NCBI GenBank assembly: GCA_003991915.1
Contig: RQTK01000109.1
Span: forward strand, 562,407-626,406
Reading direction: 5' to 3'
From: Elysia chlorotica
Taxonomy: Eukaryota > Mollusca > Gastropoda > Plakobranchidae
Length of the DNA stretch: 64,000 bases
Numbering within the stretch: the stretch's first letter is position 1; every line of letters starts with the position of its first letter. Shown one piece after another: positions 1-12,500 of this stretch. The notes under the pieces were generated by a model. The model searched no databases, was not told the origin of the DNA, and was given only the letters and a program-made list of their open reading frames with translations. The position numbers and the translations under genes were made by a program.

Positions 1-140
1 GAAGGGAATGATGAAACAATGAAAAGTGGAAAATAAGATAAAATTTCAAAAGACAAAGATACAAAGATGTACAGACAGAACAGTAACAATGCATTAAAAA
101 CGGAGGTGATTTAAGTGCAACACTTTTGGTTTTTCTTTAG

Positions 141-640
141 TTTACCTACCTCGGTTCCTCCATCACAGGCAACAAGGAGATTGGTAAGCAACTGAAACAC
201 TCGCACACATCACGTCCAGAGTGTGGAAAACGCTAAGCTGACCAACAAGACCAAGGTAGCGCTTACAACACCTGCATCATCGGCACGGTCTCCTATGGCA
301 GCGAGACATGGACCTCACAGAGCAGGCAGGAGAGAAGGCTCGATACCTTCCACATGGGAGGCACCCGGCGTATCCTGCGTGTAGTCCTGGACAAAGTCCT
401 CAACACCAAAGCCCTGTACCGCGCTCATCTTCTCGGTATGTATAATCCGTCTTCAGTAACGCACACTACGCTTTGGTCATGTACACCGCACGGAGGCTGG
501 CCGAATATCAAAAGTCATCCTCTACGGTTGATTCGGAACTGAAAGGAGAAGTACCGGCTGCCTACATCTACACTTCAAAGGTGTCTAGAGACACGAAAGC
601 TGTGAACATTGATACAAAGAGCCAAGGTCCCGCACTTAGT
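141..640 (+). mobile_element. Non-LTR retrotransposon (LINE) reverse-transcriptase C-terminal remnant
   Basis: The plus strand, read across several frames, gives the tail of a LINE ORF2. It starts with a TYLGSSITG block and continues through a SYGSETWTSQ block, a RRLDTFHMGGTRRILRVV block and a degenerate FGHVHRTEAGR..KVILYG block. This order is typical of the region after the reverse-transcriptase catalytic core in animal LINEs. Stops and frameshifts break it, and the catalytic domain and 5' part are absent, so it is a dead 5'-truncated copy. The clade is not resolved. Confidence 0.75.
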
Positions 641-3060
641 TAACGCAACCCTGAATAAAATACTCTTCTTTCTTTGTTTGTCTTTATGTTCGTCTGTTTC
701 TGTGACTGTCTTCCTCTGTCTGTGCCATGATAAAATGTCCCGAAATCTGTCTTCTTTCCTTTGCCTCTTATCTTTGACGACCTGTTTGTCTGTCTGAGCA
801 TCTTTGCTTGTCTCTCCCCCAATACCTGCTCTATCTTTTTTTCTCCCTATCTCTCTCTCCCTCTCCGCTCACACCATGATGGTGATAACAGAATGATGGA
901 GTTCATTTATTGTATGATAAACAAATGGAATGCTAATAAAACGTCCTTTCTAGTGGTACAATTTAATGTATATAATTCCAGAAGATTGACAAAAGGAAGA
1001 AGAGGAAAAATAATTCAAAATCAACAAAAAGAAGCAAAAAATAGTGATAGCTCGATCGTGACTTGCAGTTTAAATTTCGTGAAGGAAATGAAAAAGAAAG
1101 AAGTTAGGAACAAACACACAATTCACCATCGAAAGTTGAAGGGTGGGCGTGATTCCGCGAAGGAGTTAAATAATCCGATGGTTTTAATAAAACTCAGAAT
1201 ATTTAAGTACAGAGATTCATGTTGTTGATTCGAATAAATGAGTATGATGAACAGTTTATGTCAAAAAATAAAGATTGTTCCCAACAATAAAAAATATTTT
1301 TGTTAATAATATTTCTTTTGTTCGGTATGGCTTCCGCTATTCCTGGAAGCGGGATACATGTATTGTTTTCATGGCTTTTAAAATAACATAATTAATTTAT
1401 CAAATTGAAATAGACTCGCATATGCCGAGTAAATACACAGCTACAATAATTTTACTGTGTAAGATTATAACATGAATAAGAAAGCTGCGTCTGCATCGAA
1501 ATAATCTAGATCGTTGTCTGCACCCATGTTTAATTTAAAAAACCTTAGAATAAACTTACATTCAGAAATAGAAGTACGAAAGTAGAAAGATTAAGATGTT
1601 GCATATTTGGATAGTAGGGTTCATATCACCGTTCTTTTTTTCTTTACGCTGTAATTCGAAATAATTATACAGCAGACTTCCATTTCAAGTCGTTAAAATT
1701 TTTGAGAAAAAAAAGGCCAATTTCAAATTCCTTCCATCCATTTTTACTTTCTCATTGACCGCAGGATCATTTCCCATCACACGGTGTTTTGAAAATACAT
1801 ATTTACTATTTCAATGGGTTTTAAACTGGAAAATCATGCACTGACGTTCTTAGAAAACCATCAAGATTGCCGAACTAAAAGCAGACTCAGATAGACAGAA
1901 AAAGCGAAAAGGGACGAATAAAACATTCTCTGGAAACGAGAAATGCGGGTGGCAATGTGACGCATAGAGCTCAAAACCAAGCAGAATCCTCCTAGTTTCT
2001 TCAAAATAGCCTGCTATGAACTACAAGCAAGGGTCGGCTCTGTGTACTAAAGACGAGAGACGCTGACACCTAAATGGAAACCACGCAGACTAAACAAACT
2101 ACCTTTCCACAGGCAAGGTGAGCAAGGAGCTACGCAGAATAGAATCAATAGATCCAAGAATAAAATTAAGAAAAGGTTTTGAACATTTTTCTTATAATTT
2201 CTTTTGTTAGATCGGATGGTTATATAAAGCGGGTAAAGGGAGGATTGCTGAGATGGTTCCTCTGCAAAATATTCTATATCATATTGAACCCGTTGTCTCT
2301 CTATTGATAGTCCAGCGCTATTTGCAGGAGAAAAGCTCACTCATAGTTGGACGTCTCCTACTGAGGTCCTAGGTTCCCAAGGAGGATCCTATATATCAAC
2401 GGGTTCTAAGCCTGAGGTCTGACAGTTTAACACGCTGCAGCACAGAGGCAGTTGGGGATTATCAGGACTCATGTCTCAGTCAGACACTCTATACAAACAC
2501 CACCACAAACAAAAGGGGGCTTAATCCTACAATTTTTTTTTAAAATAATAGCGGGTACCTCCCGAATAGCACATCTAGTGTAATATTCAACCATTTTCCC
2601 CATTTAAATGGCTGTGAGGACCCCTCTTCAGAGGTGTGGGGCCGCGCGGCTGAGTCCGTGCTTGGAGTCAGTAAGAACCGCCACTCCATCATTGCAATAA
2701 AACACGCAACTCTCACCCTATGTGTAATGATACTAAATGATGGTATTATGTGGTCTAACTTTTTAAACCACGCTTAGTTTTATCAACTAAATGTGTTGCA
2801 TTGCTTAGCACGCTCATTATAAGCTTATAATCACCAATAGATGCATGTAGTTGTATTTTGATTTATGTATTTTATCTACATGTACCATTCAATACAATCA
2901 TGTAGAACATTTTGGCTCTCTTTTGTGTAATATAGCCTGGTGACTTTGAATGGTTATTTTTATGGATCATTCGTAAAGTAACGATAGCAAGCACAAATCT
3001 AAAAGGAAGAAAAGAAAGAGATGGAGATCAATAACACAGAAAAGTAAAAGAGGCAGATAC
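641..3060. other. Intergenic, no gene recognised
   Basis: AT-rich sequence with a CT-rich patch near 655-870. Open frames at 761-1228 (plus) and 2047-2340 (minus) have no recognisable domain and low-complexity composition. I see no RNA gene. Confidence 0.5.
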
Positions 3061-3062
3061 GG

Positions 3063-3335
3063 GAGGCCCAAAAAGATATAAAGAATGTGTGAGAGACAGC
3101 GAGAAAGAGAGAGAGAAATGCACATAAAAAAAAACATGAAAACATTATCTTATATCTTTGATAAAATTAGGGGATAAATTAATCAGAGGTTTGTGAAGTA
3201 AAAAATCATGGAGAGGGTGGGAGAGAAAAAGAGAGAGGTTTAGAGAAAGGTAGAAAGAAAGAAATAAAGGGAGAGAGAAAAGCGAAAGATAGAAGATAGC
3301 TAGAGAGAGGGAGAGCGAGAGAGATAGTGAGAGAG
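3063..3335. repeat. Purine-rich (GA)n low-complexity tract
   Basis: The plus strand is almost entirely A and G, in imperfect GAGA and GAAA runs. The apparent Leu/Ser-rich minus-strand frame here is a by-product of this composition. Confidence 0.8.
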
Positions 3336-4056
3336 GTGAGCTCTTATCTAGATCTAACTTACAACTTGTGGTTTCTGAAATGTACCCCCACACCAGCAGC
3401 CCTGCCCAGAGAACTAACGCTCCAACTCCAAGGGGCTGAGGGTGCCGTGCTGCAAAGCGGTGTCCATCGATTTCCCAGTCATAGCATCCAAGGCTTGTGG
3501 GCCGCAAAGAGGATTAAATCTGGATAACGGTCATCGCGCAACACGTGACTCTCTGTAAACGGTGCGAGAAATCCCATCATTCTCTAGTATTACCAGTGAC
3601 ACTTATACACTAGCTTAGTACTTAGTATACAGGCTTTGTATACAGGCATGTTCACTTGTCGATTAGAATGAGTGAAGTGATAGTTCAAGATGGGGACAAA
3701 TTTATTACATTGTAGTACATGATTGTGATTTAGTAGGTCTAAAGCGGATTTTTTTTTTCGATCAGAGAAGACGGGTTGGTTTTGCTACTTTCAAGATATT
3801 TTGAATTTTACTCTCGTATCGATTAAAAGGACCACAAACAAATCAAAATGTATAAAATCTCAAAGTGTTCCCATGAGTAACATCAGCATCATCGTTAAGC
3901 AGCAATATTTGTTTTTACATCTTTTTCGCGAATAGCAGTGTGAGGTCCAAAGATAAGAACACATCCATGCTTAGAGACAATTGTTCTGAAATAGCTTATG
4001 AAAAGTTTAAATTGCATAATTCGAGTTTTTCATAGACTATTTCTATAGCTTTTTAA

Positions 4057-4058
4057 TA

Positions 4059-4129
<71 letters not shown>

Positions 4130-4130
4130 A
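4057..4130. repeat. (GAT)n microsatellite
   Basis: About 24 nearly perfect GAT triplets, flanked by AT-rich DNA. Confidence 0.95.
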
Positions 4131-4149
4131 AATATAATGATAATTAAAA

Positions 4150-4430
4150 AATGATTGGTTGAGTTGAAACAGTTTCACTGCATCACGCAAAGTCATAGGT
4201 TTAAATACCTTTTTCTCTAGTCCTTTATACTAAAATAGTATAGCATTAAAAAAAGAAATTACCATCCCAGCACAGGTCGGTGTCAGTATAATGCGACCGG
4301 CTGAGACAGGAGTCATAGCATCTCCGCTCTGTCTCATGTGTGGCAGCATATACAAATTGTCAGACGTTAGTCTTGGGGCCCGTCCACAATATAGCCTATA
4401 TAGTGCAGTTGCCCCGACTATCTTTTAAGG
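4150..4430 (+). mobile_element. tRNA-derived SINE, family A copy
   Basis: The head carries a B-box-like GGTTTAAATACC at about 4198-4209. The body contains the family's blocks: CTGAGACAGGAGTCATAGCA, then TTGTCAGACGTTAGTCTTGG, then a CCGTCCACAATATAGCC block. The same order recurs near 17.2, 38.7 and 39.5 kb, and in diverged form at several other sites in this window, which is the evidence that it is a dispersed element. Confidence 0.75.
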
Positions 4431-4984
4431 AAAAACTTTGATATTGTAACCGTGCGAAATTTGAAGAAACAATTTCCCGTTCTAAACTTTAAGTGCGCAC
4501 CATTTTAAAACCAATTAAATACATAATAGTGAATCAACCAATGGATGATTTCTCCTGTCACTTTCTTCCAACAATAATACTATCAACACTTTCTTCGTCC
4601 AGGTCTTGCCATACTCATAACAGCCATTAAAAAGGAGCGGCCAATGAGTAAGCATTCGTTTATCTATTTTATTAAGTCATCAATACCGTAAAAAACCACC
4701 CCCTTCAATCCCTTTCAATTTGCCTATTGGTCTTCCTCCCAGAACGTGTGAATCTACTTTAGATTGCAATTTCCCTTAAAAATGGGGTTACATCCCCCAC
4801 CCTTTCTCTCTTCTTTCAATCTAACAATTCGATTCACCTATCTGCCATTTTATGAACCACTATAAATCAGATAGGGGACATGGCCACCATTAAGAAAAAT
4901 TAGACCTTTGATATTATATAAAAACTCAATGGCATCTACATTATTAGGTCATTCTCTTGCCTCTTGCTTTTTGTAAAAGTAGCG

Positions 4985-5730
4985 CGTTCAGCGAGGGGAA
5001 AAACGGTGTCACCATCATAGAAGAGCACAGTGGAAAGTATGGGCTACTTATGAATGTGAAGAAGACCAAGGTTATGGTTATATCCAAGAAAGAGCCACCT
5101 AAAGCAGAAATAAAGGTTAAGGGCAAGTCCATTGAGCAGATTGACCAGTTTGTTTATTTGGGCCAGTTAATAACAACAGGTGGTAGGTCTGATTCAGAAA
5201 TAAAGAGACGCATCACCATCGCCAAAAGTGCCTTCTCAAAATACTCACAAATACTGACCAACAAAAGAGTGAGTTTGCCAACCAGACTGAGAACAATGAA
5301 ATGTTTTGTGTGGTCACCGTTCTTATATGCAAGTGAAACATGGACATTAAATAAGTCTATAGAGAAGAGAATAGATGCCATGGAAATGTGGATGTATAGG
5401 AGAATGAACAGAATTTCTTGGAAAGATAAGGTGACAAATAAGGAGGTCTTGGATAAAGTTGGCATGCAGAAACCAGAACTGCTGCAATTAATCCAAAGAA
5501 GAAAACTGGCATACTATGGCCATATAAGAAGACACTGCAGCATCCAGAAAAGAGTTGTGAAGGGAAGGGAGGAAGGAAGAGGCAGTCGTGGCTTGCCAAC
5601 ATACAGGAGACATCCCAGATACGACTGAGTGTAGCCTGTGAAGCAGCCTTGGACCGTGAAAGGTGGCGCCGAATGACAGCCCACCTCGGAGACGGGACGG
5701 CACAGCGATATCACTTTGTTGTGAAGTAAG
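4985..5730 (+). mobile_element. LINE reverse-transcriptase C-terminal fragment
   Basis: A long open stretch (4957-5628) encodes a LINE ORF2 tail. It begins with LLMNVKKTKVMVISKK, the region just after the polymerase active site, then FVYLGQLITTGGRSDSEI, LYASETWTLNKSIEKRIDAM, EMWMYRRMNRISW and LAYYGHIRR. After a frameshift near 5590 the end of the protein continues as ACEAALDRERWRRM and closes near 5727. The catalytic YADD region is missing, so this is a 5'-truncated non-functional copy. It is better preserved than the copy at 141-640 and belongs to the same broad group as the antisense copy in UBE2M intron 4. Confidence 0.85.
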
Positions 5731-5954
5731 GATGATTATATTGGAGTTCAATTTTATACTTCTTTTTCTGTATTAAATTAATTTTAATACATTTGATTTG
5801 AAATCAAATATGAAAATGATCCAGTCAATGTTATTGTTAAAGAAAAAAGGAGAAGAAGAGAGACCTACAGACATACAATGATACAGGGAAATAAACACAC
5901 AGACAGACAGGCGGGCGTAAAGACACACAGAGACACATACAAAAAGGATAGATG

Positions 5955-6215
5955 AATGGAAGGATGGATGGATGGATGGATGAATGGATGGATGGATCGG
6001 TGGATGGATGGATGGATGAATGGATGGATAGATAGGTGGATGGATGGATGGATAGATCGATGGATGGATGGATGGATAGATGGATAGTTCGATGGATGGA
6101 TGGATAGATGGATGGATGGATGGATGGATAGATCAATGGATGGATGGATGGATAGATCGATGGACGGATGGATGGATGGATGGATAGATCGATGGATGGA
6201 TGGATGGATGGAGGG
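5955..6215. repeat. (GGAT)n tetranucleotide array
   Basis: About 260 bp of GGAT/GATG units with interspersed GATAGATC variants. The Ser-Ile-His-Pro repeat frames on the minus strand come from this array and are not genes. Confidence 0.95.
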
Positions 6216-6309
6216 TACCATATCGACGGCCTATTGAACACAGCAGTAATAAGGTGGTCGACATCCATCTTTCTTGACTTGTGTAGTCACAAAAACTGCA
6301 CACATACAA

Positions 6310-6500
6310 CTACACACCCTTGCGCGGCAAGGCGCGAGACGCTGGAAAAGAATTCACGTTTGATTCTGGAAACTTGTCCCGCCGCTCGGCAATCTATCGC
6401 GTCGCGAGACCCGCGTTGTCTATGTATGCGCACAGAGAAAAGTGAGACACATTACTCGCGCGTGTCAAATCGCGTGTGCTGTTTCCCGCCACTTGCGTTC
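6310..6500. other. Local GC- and CpG-rich patch
   Basis: Inside AT-rich DNA this stretch has many CG dinucleotides, for example GCGCGGCAAGGCGCGAGACG and several CGCG blocks. No open frame with recognisable protein, no tRNA fold seen. It could be a CpG-island-like regulatory site or the GC-rich end of an old mobile element. Confidence 0.4.
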
Positions 6501-9452
6501 TCTATATTGTAGGAATGTCTTGTTATTACAACTAAGATTACAACTGTAATAAGATTAATATCTATGGTCTTGTTGTGAAACAGGAGTTATTTTCGTTTAA
6601 ATTGTTACTGCAGTACAAATTTACAGCCTGACCCCCCACCCCTTTTTTCCTCTCTCCCTGTAAATCTTGATTGCTTGGTAATTATTCCTGAGAACCTAAG
6701 GGATGTTACAGCTTTTATTGGTTCAGTCACCAGCGAAATATTACAGTGAATGAGTATCAAGAAAATTGCTTGAGTGAATGAAGAAAGAAAAACAGTATGA
6801 CTTTAACGTTTGAAAAAAATTCAAACAAATCCTCATGCTCATGGCTGCATTACTTGACCTATTTTACTAGATTTAGATCCGCTGGACCCAGACCAGTGTT
6901 ATTATTTTGCCAACTCTAATCTCAGAGAGAGAGAGAACATGGCTTGCAATAGAATTTATTATCAATAAAGGTATATATCTAACAGTAGAATTGGAATTTC
7001 TCATGACGGATAATTACAAGTTTAATTAAGTGATAAACTTGCTAATGAATTTGACAAAAATGCCCAAAACAATCCCAAGAAAACCAGCAAAATTTTAACA
7101 TACTCACCCATCATATTTTAAGAGGTTTCCTTTCCCTGTGGTTTTGTTTAGGGAAGTCCAGTGAGACATGTTTAGTCAATTGTTTACTCTTTTATTTATT
7201 ATATATCCTGCTGAACTATACTAGTTCATAGTTTGTATCTAACAGTAACAGTGTTCCTCATAACAATTTGCATCAGAGTAAAGGAAATAGCCATAAAGAT
7301 GAATTCATTAAGCAAGTTCATCTGATTTAGCCATTCCACTTTTCCCCTGATCCTCATTCCTAATTCAATTTTCCTTGATGAACACAATTACTAATCTGGA
7401 CCCCAATCACTTTGTCCAAGTTTTATAAAACAAAAAAACATGTCTTTTGATTTTTGCCTGTGCTTGAAGTTCGTTGTCTTGTTAAATTCAAGCTCTTAGA
7501 CTTTCCAGTTTCGATTAACAGGCACCATCAGGCACAGTATTGGTGAATATAAATTTAACTTCCACTCACTCCAGAATTTCATCTTTGAGCTAAACTGCAT
7601 TTATATTTGAGCTGCATATAATTTTACTACACTATTTAAACTCCTACAATGAACTGAATTTAAACATAGCACTCAGTGTATATTAAAAAAAAAGAGAGAA
7701 TACAATGCAATTGTGTGTAAATATAACAATTTACTTTTTGATGTCACAAACTTATTGCAAGAAATGTTGTACAAGGCATAGAACTCTCCCATCTTAAAAA
7801 AAACCTGCACCTAGATTGATTTCGCTCTTCCATATGGACAGAATTTGCTGAAGAAATCTTAAGCAGCACATAAGCTTCATTCTTATTAGGAAAATATGTC
7901 CAAACAAAATTCTTGCATTCAAAAGACCAGACACAAGTTTTTTTTTTAAACAAAAGATTGAAGTGCTCCCAGCACATTTAGCAAACTCACTTTCAAATAT
8001 GCAATTAATTCTCATATATATTGTAGAATAAAGAAAAATACTTTGTACACTCTCACACACAAAAAGAGCCAGAAATTTAAATGAACATGTTAATATAATA
8101 TGTAAACAGACCCTGGTACATGACGGTTTGCATTTTGTTCTGTGTTGTTTTTTTTTTCACAAATGGAATCTAAGCTTGTTAACTGAAGAATCCTCATTTA
8201 CTGTACACCGTTTAGTACCACACATTAACCTTTTAATTATTAAAAACACACAAAAGGAAGTGTCTCCCCCCTCAAAATACAAGCCAACTAAGTTGATAGC
8301 AAACTATTCTGAAAGATTTTGATATTCCCAATATGTTCCCAGCTAGCTTTCTACGCTTGAGATGTATCATGTTGTCTTGGGAGAAACATTTATGCTGGTC
8401 CCAACATTCACATTTACAATTACAGTAAATAGCACCAATTTTAGCAAAAATTTAATTTTACCTATTTCTTTCAAAATATATTTTCTAAAACATGTTTTTC
8501 TTTAAAGATCCCTTTTCTGTGTTGTATGCAGCTAAAATAAAAGCTTTTAGCCATTTTTAGTGACAAAAATTAATTAAAATCAAATAAAATGGGGGGAAAA
8601 GGCAAAACTTTTTCCAAGCTACTTTAAAAATATATAATTTCACAAGTTTTAACTCACATAAACCTTGCGCACATGAAGTTGCAGACCATGACATGTCAAG
8701 GAGTAAAAATAAAGAGTTTTTTTTTTTAATGGAATAACTACATGTATGTATGTACATGAAATTTGCCAACCAGGAATAATGAAGTTCCAAATAAAAAATC
8801 TAGTTTTTAGACTGGCAATAATAATTGCAGTGGACAACGTGTCTTGAGTTGTTTTTCACTTGAATAAATCTAGTTTTTTTCTGGGACTTTTTTTCATAAA
8901 TGCTTATGACAGCCTTATAATAAAAAAAAGCTTATATTTGCATTAGTTAGTGTTTTAAGGTATGTCTGCTGAAGACAACTTACACGATGTGAACTGAATT
9001 GCATTATTCTCAGGTGACACTGTACTTGTGTGCATATTGAGTATGATTGAGTAAATATTTACCGAATGAAGAGGGAAATAATATTGGATGGAACTATTGT
9101 ACCCATTCACATATAATATACGGTACTCAATTATAAAATACAAGAGCTAGTGTTCTATAAGAATAACAAATACAGCCAAACATTGTTGGATTAAACCCAC
9201 TCACTGTCTCACAAACCATGTCATAATAATAATTAAAAAAAAATTATATATATATAATATATAATTATGTCTTGCATGGCTCAATAATCTCACAATTTAT
9301 CAGACAATAATGACACATAAGTGCAATGAGCGGCATCATAGATTCTTCAAGTTACACATATGGATACAGGACATCAATAATTTGAGGATAAAACCTTCAG
9401 AAATCACAAAATCACGCCATAAAATATGTGCTAGCGCTACAGGAAGGCTGAA
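6501..9452 (-). other. AT-rich 3' flank of UBE2M, candidate long 3' UTR
   Basis: Directly downstream (on the minus strand) of the UBE2M stop codon lies about 3 kb of AT-rich DNA without recognisable coding or repeat elements. Several minus-strand AATAAA signals occur, for example at 6955-6960, 7191-7196 and 7195-7200. Part of this is probably 3' UTR. The true cleavage site cannot be chosen from sequence alone. Confidence 0.4.
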
Positions 9453-9593
9453 TCATTTGAGGCACTTGTCAAAGTAGACATTGCCTATATGGCCTCCCCG
9501 CATAGATTTCGCCACATTCTGTTCAAACAAGCGGCGGTTGGATTGAAGAACCTCTGCAGCTTCTTTGTTAAGAGGATCCTCTGGGTTGGGTTC
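9453..9593 (-). CDS. UBE2M: UBE2M exon 5 (terminal coding exon)
   Basis: Begins in phase 0 after a GAACAG acceptor and encodes [17 protein letters not shown] through YFDKCLK, then TGA at 9455-9453. This is the C-terminal helical part of the UBC fold and is nearly identical to animal UBC12 proteins. Confidence 0.97.
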   Translation of the reverse strand, partial: EPNPEDPLNKEAAEVLQSNRRLFEQNVAKSMRGGHIGNVYFDKCLK

Positions 9594-12500
9594 CTGTTCA
9601 ATAAAAAAGAAATACAATAGACTGTGTACAATGAACTCCATTAAAAATTCCAAATACACACAAATAAATTATTGAATAAAAAAGGTGTAAGTAAAAAAAT
9701 TCTACTAAAGTATGCTGAATGAAATACAAACCAACAAAAATTTTAATAATTTGCAACCCAAGCTAGCCCCAAGCTAACTAGCTTTGCTGTGAATCTAACT
9801 TTCAATAGACCTTTTCCTTATGCTTCATACGTTTGGTTTATTTCACTAAGCCAAGTGAGTGTTTTGAAAATATAATATAAACTAACTACATACACCAAGA
9901 ATCATGCCTTGTTGCCTTGGCAATCATGCCCTTCCACTTTTCCTAGACCCTAGCTGCTTTCAATGCTTGTATCACTCTATTGTCTTTTCTGATTGTTTTC
10001 CCCATGCTTCATTTCCTTCCATCATTTCAGTTGTGAAAAGATGTTTCAGCTTTTCACTTCTTATTTATCAAATATTAAAGAAAAATTGCTTCCCATGAAC
10101 AAAATTAATTGTATTCCTTGGCTTTTTTGCTTCCTACAAGAGTCTGAGCATTGTCTGAGCATTCTTCTTAGGATCCATGTTTCAGCTGCCTTTCGATTCT
10201 TCTGTGTCTGTTCAGAGATTGTTCAAGCCTCGCATCTATACATAAGTATAGGTTTTATATACAGCACTCAAGGGCTCTTCTCTTTGTCTGGATGGAAAGG
10301 CACTTGTTTGTTAAGACTGCTTTAATTTATGGAAACATATTTGAATGTGCTATTTTGTTGTTGTTGAGATTTCCGTGTTACATGTACCTCTTCCATCGTT
10401 TGAGATTAAAGATTCAGAGTATTTGAATTGATCATGATTCTTTAGTTTAGTCCTTTTGATAGAGATTCTTAGAGGTTCCTTTTCTGACCTCTTAACCATA
10501 TGTCTGTCTTTTAACTATTTAATAACAGCCATTTCTTCCTGATCTCTTCTTCAACAATGCCCAACAGTTATTGTAAGTCTTCACTTTTTTCTGCTACTTA
10601 TCTAGTGTCATCAGCATATCTTGTGATATCTTTTCTGTTGACCTGAAATTGTGTTAGCTCTTTGATTAGCTCACCGTGACGCAAATCATCAAATGCTTTT
10701 GTGTAGCCAATACAAAATAAAAATACATCTTTTTGGACTTGAAGTGTACATAAGATACCTATATCATGCTGTTCCTTTTCCCTCTACAAATCCACATTGT
10801 TCTTGTGCTATTTCCGGATAAATTTTGCTTCTGACTTGCAAGAATGATGTTTTGATGGTTCTTGACAATATTTTTATGATATGGCTAATGAGCCTCATCG
10901 TACATAAATATGTCGTCAAAACTCTTATGTCTTACATTTGCATTTTTTTTTTTCATTTTTTCATATTTACAAGCCCAATTTTTACCACAAAAAAAAAACA
11001 ACAACAAAAAACTGTGTGGATAACTATCCTCAAATTGCAGTCACTCAAAGTTATATTAATGCTTATGACCAATTGTATAATTTAAAAATACAAGCCATTC
11101 ATAAGTGTAGTTATATGGTCTTGACAGAAAAGATTATAGAGATAAAGGAGTATTTGGAGTGATCTGTAAGCCTCCTCAGAATCAAGGTTAGATTAAATTC
11201 ATCAATGAATCCTTTCTTTACTTAAATTTCTAAACTTTTTGCATGCGTACAACAAATGAACTCAAATTTTACTTACTAAGAACAAGTACTGCAAACCATA
11301 GACAATGGAGTTAATTGTTAAAACAGGTTTCCAGTCTTCCCTGAAATACAAATTTATATGGGAAAGGTTAGTATCCTCTGCATCTTTTTCTCTGAAAGAG
11401 AAAAACACATACAATCAACCACATATCATATTGTAAAGGCAATGGTTTTGAATTTCCTTTCCACTTTCGGCCAGCACTAAGGCTTTAGTAACAGTTGTTT
11501 CAGTCTCAGCAAATTTGTTCACCCCTCTCCCTTTTCTCCTCTCAGGCACCTACCCTTTCTAGCACTACCAAGTCCTCCTCTCTTTCAACAATTTATCAAG
11601 ATTACAAAACATTGTGTCGCAGTTGACACAATACTTTGCTCAAAACGAAAACGCTTTAAAGCATGCTGGTAATAAACTGTTTTTTTTTTTATTTTTAGGT
11701 TTCAGCCAGTAATTGAGCACAGTACTTCATTACATTTGAGATTCTAGTAAATGTTAATCGTCGATTGAGGTACAAATACAGTTATAAAAAAGTTTTTTTT
11801 AAACATCTTAGGAAAGGATGGTTTTGGTAGGTCTGATGTTGAATGCTAGGTCCACTGTACAAAGTACAGCCATTCCCTTTTCAAATTCATTAATCAGGGA
11901 TGTCAGTTGAACATTTTTCCCAGCCCTGAACTTTCACCAGAACAACAGAAGGTTATAGCCAGACCTGTAAGTGCCCTGTGACAAAATTGTCTGAAAATTC
12001 CGGCTACCTCTTTGGACACGACAGTTTTTTTAGAGGGGTCCAGAATGGATACTCAAAAAAAAAAAAAAGAAAACGTGTTTTAACCAAATAAAATGTATTA
12101 TACCAAAGCAGTGTGATAGATTTACTCTTGTTCTAGTATTATTATTTGTGCCCATTAAATGTTGAAATATTAGCCTCTCTATGATTAACAAAGTGAATAG
12201 TCAAAAAATGTAAATCTCATGCGTTAATAAGGGATTTTGTGATGGACAGAGAGAAAAACCTGGGGGTCCAAAGGTAGACCGTGTGGTTATGTTAAGAGGA
12301 TTTAAGCTCTGATATTTGCCGCCATTTTTTCCACCTGATTGAGTCGAGTATGATACTCATACAAGTCCCCTGTATTACGCTCTGTAACCCTGTCGTCAAA
12401 TAGGATTTCCCTCGATACCCATAAATTGATAGCGGAGACGGAAATAAATTATGCCCCGATGGTCTCCAAACTGAAATACAACCTTCGATGGCCTGGAAAA

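Noticed and set aside
761..1228. 155-residue plus-strand open frame
   Set aside because: Lys/Arg/Asn-rich composition from AT-rich DNA and no similarity I can recognise.
2047..2340. 97-residue minus-strand open frame
   Set aside because: No domain, no splice context, no neighbour of related type.
5837..6268. Ser-Ile-His-Pro repeat protein on the minus strand
   Set aside because: Produced entirely by the (GGAT)n array; all frames of such a repeat stay open.
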